5,903 nucleotides of DNA, taken from NCBI GenBank assembly GCA_003086435.1, contig QEFD01000150.1, positions 1-5,903 on the forward strand, given 5' to 3'. This DNA is from Acidianus hospitalis (GTDB taxonomy: Archaea > Thermoproteota > Thermoprotei_A > Sulfolobales > Sulfolobaceae). Shown piece by piece: positions 1-5,894 of this stretch (positions are counted from its first letter, which is position 1; every line of letters begins with the position of its first letter). The position numbers and the translations under genes were made by a program. Below the pieces are notes generated by a model, which worked only from the letters and a program-made list of their open reading frames with translations, did no database searches and was not told the origin of the DNA.

Positions 1-1
1 A

Positions 2-349
2 CTTACATACAAAGTATATAAACTTCACGGTTTATCGGAAACTGTTGACTACGGCGAAATGCTAGCTGAATATTATAATGCAGAATTAGCGTATGTACCT
101 CAAGGAGATATCGACGTAGTTTTATTAAAGAAAGGAAAGCCTTTCATAGCTTACGAAGTTAAGAACAAATTTACTGAAAAGGATGCTAGAAAAGCAATAG
201 AAAGGATAAAGGACTTTGGAATATCTAGAGCCGGTTTAATAGGAGTTTTGGAAGATCCCCCTAATTCTGAAGATAGTATAGGACCGGAGAGATTAATCGA
301 AATTGCTAAAGAAATAGAGAAGCGTAATAAAAATATAAGAGAAGCGTAA
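2..349 (+). CDS. C-terminal part of a PD-(D/E)XK nuclease-like protein (5' partial)
   Basis: The frame is open from base 2 with no convincing start, so the gene begins upstream of the window and only its last 115 codons are seen. The first ATG in frame, at 59, lies inside a continuous protein-like stretch and is unlikely to be the start. The visible part carries GDIDVVLLKKGK followed by FIAYEVKNK. This fits the core of the PD-(D/E)XK nuclease fold: an acidic residue on one strand, then E-x-K on the next, followed by an amphipathic helix (KDARKAIERIKDFG) and a hydrophobic strand (RAGLIGVL). Similar C-terminal domains are found in archaeal ATPases with a DUF234-type tail and in stand-alone archaeal nuclease-like proteins. 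The missing N-terminus prevents a choice between them, and whether the domain cuts DNA is unknown. The end is lysine- and glutamate-rich. tldD begins 41 bases downstream, apparently with its own promoter. Confidence 0.6.
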   Translation, partial: LTYKVYKLHGLSETVDYGEMLAEYYNAELAYVPQGDIDVVLLKKGKPFIAYEVKNKFTEKDARKAIERIKDFGISRAGLIGVLEDPPNSEDSIGPERLIEIAKEIEKRNKNIREA

Positions 350-361
350 GTCTCGATAATC

Positions 362-370
362 AATAAATAA
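362..370 (+). promoter_or_regulatory. TATA-like box of tldD
   Basis: The A/T-only stretch AATAAATAA lies just after the stop codon of the upstream gene and is centred about 25 bases before the tldD ATG at 391. That spacing would put the transcription start at or next to the start codon, the leaderless arrangement usual for first genes in Sulfolobales. No GGTG-type ribosome-binding site precedes the ATG, which agrees. The box is a weak match to the archaeal TATA consensus, so co-transcription with the upstream gene cannot be excluded. Confidence 0.4.
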
Positions 371-390
371 GAGAAGAGCATAGTAGAAGT

Positions 391-1605
391 ATGGACTTAG
401 AAAAAGTTGTAAAGAAGTTTGATTCTTATAAGTACTTAGAGGCAAGGTATCATAAGAATGAATCCTCATCAATATTCTTAATGAACGGACGACTTTTAGG
501 CGTAAGCAAGGAGAAAAATGAGGGTTATTCTGTTAGGGCATACGAAAGAGGAATACTCTATTTTGCTTCATCAACTAACGCAGAAAGCCTTGATTTAAAG
601 AAGATTCAAGGACAGGGTTGGGAGGAATTAGAAGATACTGAGGTTTACTCGGGAAAATATGAAGTTAAACAAGTAAAGCCCTTCGATTCTATTCCAATTG
701 ACGAGAAAATAAAATATTTTAAAGATATTTATGAAAGAATAAAAAGCTTGGATATAAAATCCAAATTAGTAAATTTCAACATATGGTATTCTGAATCTCT
801 GGAGGAGAAGAGGATAATGTTTAAAGACGGTTCTACAGTTGAAGGTTTAGTACCAAGGATAAACTTTTCCTATTCTTTGGTATTAAAATACATGGATAAG
901 ACTGCAACAGTTTATTCAGATGAATTCGGTGCAAGCGGTGGATTAGAATTATTAGATAGCTGGAAAATAGGAGATAAACTTGAGGAGAAAATTAAGGAAG
1001 TTGATAAGGTCTTAACTAAAGGTAAAACGCCTAAAGAAGGTAAAACTGACGTTGTATTAAGTTCCCTGCTAGCCGGAATAATGGCTCACGAATCTGTTGG
1101 ACATCCCTTTGAGGCAGACAGAGTTTTAGGCAGAGAAGGTGCACAAGCCGGCTTAAGCTATTTGAAAGATCTTAACATCAGGAAGATAGGTAGTAACGCT
1201 GTCAGTGTAATAGACGACCCAACTTTACCTAACAGTAACGGATTCTTTCTAATAGACGACGAAGGAGTCAAGGCAAGAGCAAAATACCTAATAAAAGACG
1301 GAGCGGTTAACGAGTTACTGCAAGATAGGTTTTCTTCACCTAAGTTTAAAACCAAAAGTAACGGCTCTGCTAGGGCAATGAGCTTTGATAGAGAACCTAT
1401 AATAAGGATGTCAAACACTTTCTTCCAGCCTGGAGACATGAGCTTTGAAGAACTAGTTGAAGACGTTAAGGAAGGAGTGTATTTTAAGAGTTACATGGAG
1501 TGGAACATAGACGACATGAGACTTGGAGAGAGGTATGTAGGTCTTGAGGCTTATGAGATAAAGAACGGAGAAATAGGAGATCCATTACTTTTCCCAGTGC
1601 TATAA
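391..1605 (+). CDS. tldD: TldD metalloprotease subunit, cut short by an in-frame TAA
   Basis: This is the zinc-metalloprotease half of the TldD/TldE (PmbA) pair, a cytoplasmic peptidase that in E. coli matures microcin B17 and degrades unfolded peptides. The archaeal substrate is not known. The standard code gives 404 residues. The N-terminal domain (about 1-210) leads into the C-terminal catalytic domain, where HESVGH at 233-238 (codons from 1087) is the HExxxH motif supplying two zinc ligands and the catalytic glutamate. The family-typical segments DDPTLPNSNGFFLIDDEG (about 276-293) and NGSARA (about 344-349) follow. The ORF stops at TAA 1603-1605, directly after FPVL. The same frame continues for 52 codons of clear TldD C-terminus, including the ICGKG cysteine that is the third zinc ligand in the family. 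With that tail the length would be 457 positions, normal for the family. The 404-residue product should therefore be inactive unless the stop is read through or is a sequence error. The ATG at 391 is chosen because it starts a family-like N-terminus about 25 bases after a TATA-like box. tldE follows in the same operon. Confidence 0.88.
   Translation: MDLEKVVKKFDSYKYLEARYHKNESSSIFLMNGRLLGVSKEKNEGYSVRAYERGILYFASSTNAESLDLKKIQGQGWEELEDTEVYSGKYEVKQVKPFDSIPIDEKIKYFKDIYERIKSLDIKSKLVNFNIWYSESLEEKRIMFKDGSTVEGLVPRINFSYSLVLKYMDKTATVYSDEFGASGGLELLDSWKIGDKLEEKIKEVDKVLTKGKTPKEGKTDVVLSSLLAGIMAHESVGHPFEADRVLGREGAQAGLSYLKDLNIRKIGSNAVSVIDDPTLPNSNGFFLIDDEGVKARAKYLIKDGAVNELLQDRFSSPKFKTKSNGSARAMSFDREPIIRMSNTFFQPGDMSFEELVEDVKEGVYFKSYMEWNIDDMRLGERYVGLEAYEIKNGEIGDPLLFPVL
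1603..1605 (+). other. tldD: Premature in-frame TAA inside tldD
   Basis: Codon 405 of the tldD frame is TAA, preceded by CTA and followed by GGG. The frame is identical on both sides (391, 1603 and 1762 share the same phase), so this is a substitution-type nonsense codon and not a frameshift. A one-base change from GAA would give glutamate, which fits the FPVL-x-GKTTEF context from memory of archaeal TldD proteins. CAA or AAA are also one base away. UAA has no known natural recoding in Sulfolobales; pyrrolysine uses UAG and selenocysteine uses UGA. Confidence 0.9.
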
Positions 1606-1764
1606 GGGAAAACTACGGAGTTTCTTCCTGCAGTAGATGCCGCTGATAGAGAGTTAAAGTTCTACGCAGGAATTTGCGGTAAAGGAGATCCAGATCAAGC
1701 TATTCCTGTTTGGCTAGGAGGGCCAGACTTAAGGTTGAGAAATGTAAAAGTTAAGGTGATGTAA
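1606..1764 (+). pseudogene. tldD: C-terminal remnant of tldD after the in-frame stop
   Basis: These 52 codons plus a terminal TAA continue the tldD frame without further interruption. They encode the last part of the catalytic domain: an EFLPAVDAADRE helix, FYAGICGKGDPDQ with the predicted zinc-ligand cysteine at codon 429 (1675-1677), then IPVWLGGPDLRLRNVKVKV, the closing beta strands. The same architecture is present in the neighbouring TldE C-terminus (IPVLSPYVLVRDVKI), which shows that the segment belongs to the fold. There is no ATG in the segment except the codon right before the final stop, so independent translation is unlikely. The intact frame and conserved motif say that the interruption is very recent, is a sequencing error, or is bypassed in the cell. 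The last bases also carry the tldE ribosome-binding site. Confidence 0.85.
1755..1760 (+). promoter_or_regulatory. Shine-Dalgarno site of tldE
   Basis: GGTGAT is complementary to the 3' end of crenarchaeal 16S rRNA (AUCACCUCA) and ends four bases before the tldE ATG at 1765. It lies inside the last codons of the tldD frame. Such a site is expected for a downstream gene in a polycistronic mRNA, in contrast to the leaderless first genes here. It suggests that ribosomes can start on tldE even if they leave tldD at the early stop at 1603-1605. Confidence 0.75.
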
Positions 1765-2991
1765 ATGCAAGGGTTTGATGAGCACGCAATTTTCAAAACT
1801 AAAAAAGAAGTTACTGTAATAAAATTTGTTAATGGAAAAGTCTCAACTATTCAAAGATTAGATAACGAAGTTTCTTACTTTCTACTTAAGAAAGGTAACA
1901 AATACATTATAATGGAAGGAAAAGAACTAGATCCTAACTTTGCTAACGTAATAGATGTAATGGAAGAACCAATGCTTTCACCAAAAATTTCTGAAAATAC
2001 TGGGGAATATAAGTTCGTTAAATTGGATGATAAAATAGAAAAAATAAGGGAAAATCCTGAAGATGTAATTTCACTAGTCCTCAATTCAAGGTACCCAATC
2101 TCAGGAATAGTAAACATTACAAGGAGTACAATCTCTTTATCAACTTCCAAGGGTTTTTCCGGAAGCGATGTAAGGAATTCAATAGACGGTTACTTTAGGG
2201 CTTTTAATGGGGAATTCACCGGTCAATGGGCTTTTGCCTCTTCTAGCTACTCAGAGTCTACAATAAAGGAAAGCGTTAACATTGCCTGCGAACTGGCGTC
2301 AATTACTAAAAAAGCTAAAGTGGATGACGGAGTTTATAACGTAGTTCTTTCTCCTTTAGTTTTTGGGAACCTAATGAATTATCTTGCTCGTATGTCTTCT
2401 GGATTATCAATAATGATGGGAAACTCAGTATTTTCTAGATATAAGCCTGAGGATAGGATAGCAAGCGAAAAATTTACTTTCTCTGATGTCCCCAAAACTG
2501 ACATGCCAAACGCAGCAGAATTTGACATGGAGGCAACTTTCACTAAGAATAAAAAGATTATAGATCACGGAGTTTTCAAAACTCCTTTGCTAAATAACGA
2601 GGTTGCGGAAGCAATGAACCTTAAATCTACTGGAAATGCCGGATGGATAAATCCTATCCCTTGGACGTTAGAAGTTGATGAAGGCGACGTTGGCAAGGAC
2701 TCGCTACTTTCTGGGAATGTAATATTCTTTAATAATAATTGGTATACTAGGTTTCAAAATTATGTCGAAGGGAATTTCTCCACCGTAGGCAGGGATGCTG
2801 TAATTGTCTATAAGAATGGCAATGTGGAAGGAGTGGCTGGAAGGTTAAGAATTGCAGATAGTCTCATTAATATAATAAGGAATATAGAAGAAATATCCAA
2901 AGAGAGATACCTAGTAAAGTGGTGGGATTCTAGAATTCCCGTACTTTCTCCATACGTCCTAGTAAGAGATGTAAAAATAACTAGGGCTTAG
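1765..2991 (+). CDS. tldE: TldE/PmbA, non-catalytic partner of TldD
   Basis: This 408-residue protein is the TldE (PmbA) subunit, which pairs with TldD to form the peptidase and shapes access to the active site. It shares TldD's fold: TldE residues 191-210 align without gaps to TldD 219-238 (both contain VVLS and a glycine at the same place), but TldD's HESVGH is replaced by NYLARM, so no metal site exists here. Other family marks are FDMEATFTKNKKIIDHGVFK (about 253-272), the LKSTGNAG turn (286-293) and a C-terminal strand block, IPVLSPYVLVRDVKI. The length is typical of the shorter archaeal TldE proteins. The ATG directly abuts the terminal TAA of the tldD frame and is preceded by GGTGAT at four bases' spacing, which fixes the start. 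tldD and tldE are evidently one operon. A T-rich stretch follows the stop codon. The frame is intact, with no sign of decay matching that in tldD. Confidence 0.92.
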   Translation: MQGFDEHAIFKTKKEVTVIKFVNGKVSTIQRLDNEVSYFLLKKGNKYIIMEGKELDPNFANVIDVMEEPMLSPKISENTGEYKFVKLDDKIEKIRENPEDVISLVLNSRYPISGIVNITRSTISLSTSKGFSGSDVRNSIDGYFRAFNGEFTGQWAFASSSYSESTIKESVNIACELASITKKAKVDDGVYNVVLSPLVFGNLMNYLARMSSGLSIMMGNSVFSRYKPEDRIASEKFTFSDVPKTDMPNAAEFDMEATFTKNKKIIDHGVFKTPLLNNEVAEAMNLKSTGNAGWINPIPWTLEVDEGDVGKDSLLSGNVIFFNNNWYTRFQNYVEGNFSTVGRDAVIVYKNGNVEGVAGRLRIADSLINIIRNIEEISKERYLVKWWDSRIPVLSPYVLVRDVKITRA

Positions 2992-3009
2992 TAAAATGGG
3001 AAATTATGT

Positions 3010-3016
3010 AAAAAAA
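3010..3016 (-). terminator. Poly-T terminator of the minus-strand gene
   Basis: Seven A's on the + strand read as seven T's on the - strand, about 26 bases after the stop codon of the convergent gene. A second T-run lies at 3024-3028 on the same strand (complement of AAAA and neighbours). Together they form a plausible U-rich archaeal terminator that keeps the transcript from running into tldE. Confidence 0.45.
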
Positions 3017-3030
3017 GGATATTTAAAAAC

Positions 3031-3042
3031 TTTTTCCTCTTT
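3031..3042 (+). terminator. T-rich terminator after tldE
   Basis: The pyrimidine-rich run TTTTTCCTCTTT begins about 40 bases after the tldE stop codon in a short convergent intergenic region. Archaeal RNA polymerase commonly terminates at such U-rich tracts without a hairpin. The tract ends on the last codon of the opposing gene. Confidence 0.45.
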
Positions 3043-4610
3043 CAATCCACATTATACCATGTCAATTGCTCCATGTTCATTGTCATTCTAATGAACGGCA
3101 TTGCATAGTATAAGTAACATAAGTTGTGGTTTTCCATTCCGTAACTCATCATTATATAGCCTACAACTGAAGGTCCGTCATAGTATGCAGCAGCATTTTC
3201 CAGGATCTGATCTTCATGAATCATGTAATTGCATATTGAAGTCTCAACTTCTTGCAATGCGGTGGAGTTTAGCTGATCTAAGAAGTAATTACGGAAGTCT
3301 ATTGCTAACTTCGCATAATAGTTTGCGAAGAAGCCGTAGTCATAAATTAAATTATGATTATCAAATACGTCAGTTAGAAGCGTTAAGTTACCTGCCTTTG
3401 ATCCTGTTACTGCGTCGTAGTACTCGGCAGCATAAACATCTATTACATAAGCATTGTAAACTCCTTCATATAATCCTAATGGGGTTATCGTTGGTCCTGC
3501 AGTAATTGATAAACTCAGTGCAGCCCAGGCATCAGCAAGTATTTTATCGCTTATATTGCCTTGAGCCAAGTACGCCGCCTCTGCAGCAGTTTCAATTTTC
3601 CATAAATTATTCCCTGCACAATTTACTGCTTTACAAACTTCTTCATCTATATTGAATGACGAATCTTGAGAGTAAAGTAGTGCTATTGCATTAATTGCAG
3701 GATTTGGATAGAAGTAAAACGCATAATAATCACCTTCCTCTGCTAAGCCTACTGCTTTTAGCCAACAGCTTAGTGCCTCTTCTTTTACTGTTTGGTTACT
3801 TACTGATGAATTTAATTCTTTGTAAAGTGAACACAAATAATAATATCCAGCAGAAGCATTATATTGTAAATCTAAATAACCTATTGGCTGAGGTAACGGT
3901 TCTGAAGTTTCCATTTGATACATTTGAGGTATTGAACAAACTGTAAGTAAAACCTCGTGGTGCTGTAATGCAAACTCTTGAGCCATCTGGTAATTCTTGC
4001 CTTCCGCTAATGCCATCATTTTAGGAACTACTAGATAGTAGATTCCTCCATTGTATAATTGTACTATTCTTTGGTAAACTACTCCTGTTGAATACATGTA
4101 ACCTTCAAGGCCTACGTCGCCCAAGAAGTACATTGACTTATTTAATGAAGACTCTTGACCTAACATTGAGGCTAAGAACATCACCGTAGCTGAGTCAGTT
4201 TTAACTGCACCTGCTACGTTAATGCATGAAGGTGCTGTAATATATAAATAGTAATCATAAGACGTTAAAGGCTGATAGGCCAACATTGATGAAACTACAG
4301 CAGCACCCTTTGCACCTGCTAAATATCCATTGCCGGATAAATAAAATCCGCCTATGAATACTCTTCCATTACCGTAAGTTACGTAAGCGTACTGGCTAGC
4401 TATAGTGTGTGCAGGAAATACTGGGTTTATTAAGTAGTCTTCACTATTTCCTAAACTCGCTGGAGGATCTCCAATATATCCAGTGCCGTTATTTATTACT
4501 ATTACCTTCATTTCCTCGTTATCGTGCCTGCAGGCTATGTATATTTGTGCCACTATGGATGCTAGAATTAGTACTCCTAGGATGTATACAAATTGATTTT
4601 TTAAATTCAT
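3042..4610 (-). CDS. Membrane-anchored extracellular protein with a Lon-like (S16-type) domain
   Basis: The 522-residue product starts with a short N-tail and one hydrophobic segment (about 7-26), a signal anchor that would place the rest outside the cell. Residues about 65-200 resemble the Lon-type serine protease domain of archaeal proteins such as COG1750. A strand pair [13 protein letters not shown] is followed by a helix, then [19 protein letters not shown], where DSA sits like the PSAG serine motif (Ser140). After it come [20 protein letters not shown] and GGIYYLVVP, like the TG-(D/E)-I, GGI-x-E-K and G-I-x-x-x-x-I-P blocks. In that alignment the catalytic lysine is Arg181, so activity is doubtful. 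This reading is by eye. The remainder (about 240-522) is alanine- and tyrosine-rich and helical, without a domain I recognise. Eight N-x-S/T sequons (41, 157, 251, 267, 272, 352, 408, 448) and eight cysteines beyond the anchor fit a glycosylated, disulfide-bonded surface protein. The start is supported by a TATA box 26 bases upstream. No neighbour suggests a partner. Confidence 0.75.
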   Translation of the reverse strand: MNLKNQFVYILGVLILASIVAQIYIACRHDNEEMKVIVINNGTGYIGDPPASLGNSEDYLINPVFPAHTIASQYAYVTYGNGRVFIGGFYLSGNGYLAGAKGAAVVSSMLAYQPLTSYDYYLYITAPSCINVAGAVKTDSATVMFLASMLGQESSLNKSMYFLGDVGLEGYMYSTGVVYQRIVQLYNGGIYYLVVPKMMALAEGKNYQMAQEFALQHHEVLLTVCSIPQMYQMETSEPLPQPIGYLDLQYNASAGYYYLCSLYKELNSSVSNQTVKEEALSCWLKAVGLAEEGDYYAFYFYPNPAINAIALLYSQDSSFNIDEEVCKAVNCAGNNLWKIETAAEAAYLAQGNISDKILADAWAALSLSITAGPTITPLGLYEGVYNAYVIDVYAAEYYDAVTGSKAGNLTLLTDVFDNHNLIYDYGFFANYYAKLAIDFRNYFLDQLNSTALQEVETSICNYMIHEDQILENAAAYYDGPSVVGYIMMSYGMENHNLCYLYYAMPFIRMTMNMEQLTWYNVD

Positions 4611-4632
4611 AACTCAAGATAGAGAAAGACAT

Positions 4633-4647
4633 TAAATATACTTTTAC
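4633..4647 (-). promoter_or_regulatory. Promoter of the Lon-like secreted protein gene
   Basis: Read on the - strand, GGTAAAAGTATATTTA contains a good archaeal TATA box (TATATTTA, 4640 to 4633) preceded by an A-rich BRE-like element. The box is centred about 26 bases before the ATG at 4610-4608, so transcription should start at the A of the start codon and give a leaderless mRNA. No ribosome-binding site is visible between box and ATG. Confidence 0.65.
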
Positions 4648-4770
4648 CCAAATCTAACGTAAAAATGAAACTATATTTACTTACTTTTTTAAACTTCAAG
4701 ACGTACGTATTATCATTCTGCATGTTAAAAAGAAGGTTTGTGTATACTAAGGATAATTCTGACCCTATAG

Positions 4771-4784
4771 GAAACTTTTTATTA
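4771..4784 (+). promoter_or_regulatory. Promoter of queE
   Basis: GAAACTTTTTATTA contains a TATA-like box (TTTTTATTA, 4776-4784) with a BRE-like purine/A stretch before it. It is centred about 26 bases upstream of the ATG at 4806. The spacing predicts leaderless transcription starting at that ATG and excludes the in-frame ATGs at 4665 and 4722 as starts for this transcript. Confidence 0.6.
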
Positions 4785-4805
4785 TTGAGCCCTTCCTTTT
4801 ACCAA

Positions 4806-5423
4806 ATGTTACCGATTAGCGAGATATTCGTAAGCTTACAAGGTGAAGGCCCATTTTCTGGCAGGAGAGCTCTCTTTATTAGATTCTTCGGTTGTAATTT
4901 GAGGTGCTCATGGTGCGACACAAAATACTCTTATTACGGTAAGCCGAAAGTTCTAGAAGATCTAGACGTGCTAGACGAGTTTATAATCTTAACCGGTGGA
5001 GAGCCTACATTATATCAGGATATTCTAAGAAATTTCCTTACTAAGGCTAAGAGCAGGGGGAGCGAAATTCTTGTTGAAACTAACGGGACGGTGTTATTAA
5101 AAGATCATTTCGTGGATTATGTGGATTATTTCAGCATATCTCCAAAGTTGTCAAATGCTGGAGTAAAATACAGAGTAGATGTTGTGAAGAAAAACGTAGA
5201 AAAATTGAAGATCAAAGAGAAGTTCTATTACATAAAGTTTCCAGTAATGTGGGAGGACGACCTTAATGAAGTTAAGAAAATGGTAGAATATTTTGGCGTG
5301 GAAAAAAGCAAAGTTTGGTTACAACCAATTAATAATGAAAGGATAGATTATTGGTGGGACATCGCTGTTAGAGAGGGTTATAATTTATCAATACAGCTTC
5401 ATAAATTCGTAAGCAAGCCATAA
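4806..5423 (+). CDS. queE: 7-carboxy-7-deazaguanine synthase QueE (radical SAM)
   Basis: QueE converts 6-carboxy-5,6,7,8-tetrahydropterin to 7-carboxy-7-deazaguanine with S-adenosylmethionine and a 4Fe-4S cluster. This is a step towards preQ0 and, in archaea, the tRNA D-loop base archaeosine. The 205-residue protein has the family order of motifs: ISEIFVSLQGEGPFSGRR at the N-terminus (substrate-binding LQGEG, 11-15), the cluster motif CNLRCSWC (Cys30, 34, 37; CX3CX2C), TGGEP (63-67) for SAM binding, ETNGT (91-95), ISPKLS (111-116), WLQP (171-174) and a C-terminal QLHK (197-200). The length fits compact archaeal QueE proteins. The frame stays open upstream to 4665, but the 47 extra residues do not look like QueE and a TATA box lies 26 bases before 4806, so this ATG is preferred. 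The HPP-family gene follows 24 bases after the stop. The other deazaguanine genes (queC, queD, tgt) are not in the window. Confidence 0.92.
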   Translation: MLPISEIFVSLQGEGPFSGRRALFIRFFGCNLRCSWCDTKYSYYGKPKVLEDLDVLDEFIILTGGEPTLYQDILRNFLTKAKSRGSEILVETNGTVLLKDHFVDYVDYFSISPKLSNAGVKYRVDVVKKNVEKLKIKEKFYYIKFPVMWEDDLNEVKKMVEYFGVEKSKVWLQPINNERIDYWWDIAVREGYNLSIQLHKFVSKP

Positions 5424-5427
5424 ATTT
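5420..5427 (+). promoter_or_regulatory. Possible TATA box of the HPP gene
   Basis: ATAAATTT overlaps the queE stop codon and is centred about 25 bases before the ATG at 5448. The spacing fits a leaderless start for the membrane protein gene. The site is weak and within AT-rich sequence, so transcription from the queE promoter is the alternative. Confidence 0.35.
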
Positions 5428-5447
5428 TGATATTCACCATTTTCTTT

Positions 5448-5894
5448 ATGGAGCTAGGTAGGAAATACAAACTATTTGCATTTTTAAACCTTGCAATATC
5501 AATTACAATAGTTACATTTGCCTCCATAGAAACTCACGTCACATTTATCTTACCTCCTTTTCTAGCTACTGCAGCAACTAAGCTTCCAGATCCGGCCTGG
5601 AAGTTTCAGAGAAGCCTTGTTATAATATCCTCCTATCTGCTTTCCGCCTCTATAGGAATAATCTTTGTGCTTCTAGGCTCTGGTATCTTTATAGCCGTTT
5701 TAGCATCAATAATAGCTTACGGTATCGAATTAATTCTAAATATAGAGCATCCCCCATCAATTTTGGCAACTTTTCTAGGAGTATTGGAAAGAGTTTCTCC
5801 TATTTATATTTTGCATCCAGTCCTTGTAGGAGTACTCACTATTGAAGGGATAAACTACGTGATCTCGAGGATAATGAAGATTAGTAAGAAATAA
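5448..5894 (+). CDS. HPP-family integral membrane protein
   Basis: The 148-residue protein is almost wholly hydrophobic, with about five membrane segments (roughly 9-27, 30-44, 56-76, 79-97 and 117-138) and a short basic C-terminus (ISKK). It carries the signature His-Pro-Pro at 101-103 in an EHPPS context. Other HPP-family features are PPFLATAATKLP-PAWKFQR early on, matching the segment before the family's second hydrophobic pair, and ILHPVLVGVL near the end, matching the PVL-x-G block. Some HPP proteins of cyanobacteria and plants are linked to nitrite transport, but most, including archaeal ones, have no assigned substrate, so none is given here. The ATG at 5448 is preferred to a TTG at 5427 because the seven extra residues add nothing family-like and a TATA-like box fits the ATG. 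The gene lies 24 bases after queE in the same direction. A functional link to queE is not evident. Confidence 0.8.
   Translation: MELGRKYKLFAFLNLAISITIVTFASIETHVTFILPPFLATAATKLPDPAWKFQRSLVIISSYLLSASIGIIFVLLGSGIFIAVLASIIAYGIELILNIEHPPSILATFLGVLERVSPIYILHPVLVGVLTIEGINYVISRIMKISKK

Larger units (their letters stand above)
4611..4805. other. Divergent intergenic region
   Basis: This region separates the - strand Lon-like gene from queE on the + strand and holds a promoter for each. The + strand is open in the queE frame from an ATG at 4665, with another ATG at 4722, but the encoded stretch of 47 residues (rich in Leu, Phe and Tyr) does not resemble a QueE N-terminus, and the queE promoter lies inside it. 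I therefore treat it as non-coding. An 8-base palindrome, ACGTACGT, sits at 4701-4708. I found no tRNA, C/D-box RNA or other RNA gene by eye. Confidence 0.55.

Noticed and set aside
151..381. Minus-strand open frames opposite the first gene, tldD (1158-1439) and tldE (1875-2150)
   Set aside because: They are antisense shadows of better-supported coding regions, rich in Leu, Ser and Ile, with no family resemblance.
1603..1605. Pyrrolysine or selenocysteine recoding at the tldD stop
   Set aside because: These use UAG and UGA; the codon here is UAA, and no hairpin typical of a recoding signal was evident just downstream.
1606..1764. A frameshift as the cause of the broken tldD
   Set aside because: The codon phase is the same before and after the break (391, 1603 and 1762 are in one frame), so no insertion or deletion is needed; only one codon is wrong.
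1771..1781. TGATGA near the tldE start as a C box of a C/D guide RNA
   Set aside because: The purine expected before TGATGA is missing and no CTGA D box follows at a suitable distance; it is ordinary coding sequence.
3101..3505. Plus-strand open frame of 134 codons opposite the Lon-like gene
   Set aside because: It lies entirely inside the minus-strand gene, has a low-complexity Ser/Leu/Arg-rich composition and has no promoter or ribosome-binding site of its own. The frames at 3695-3946 and 4409-4612 were rejected for the same reasons.
4641..4805. RNA gene or preQ-type riboswitch upstream of queE
   Set aside because: No cloverleaf, C/D-box pair or pseudoknot-like element could be made out, and the predicted leaderless start leaves no 5' untranslated region for a riboswitch.
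5427..5447. TTG at 5427 as the start of the HPP-family gene
   Set aside because: The ATG at 5448 lies only seven codons later, has a TATA-like box at leaderless spacing and keeps the whole family domain.
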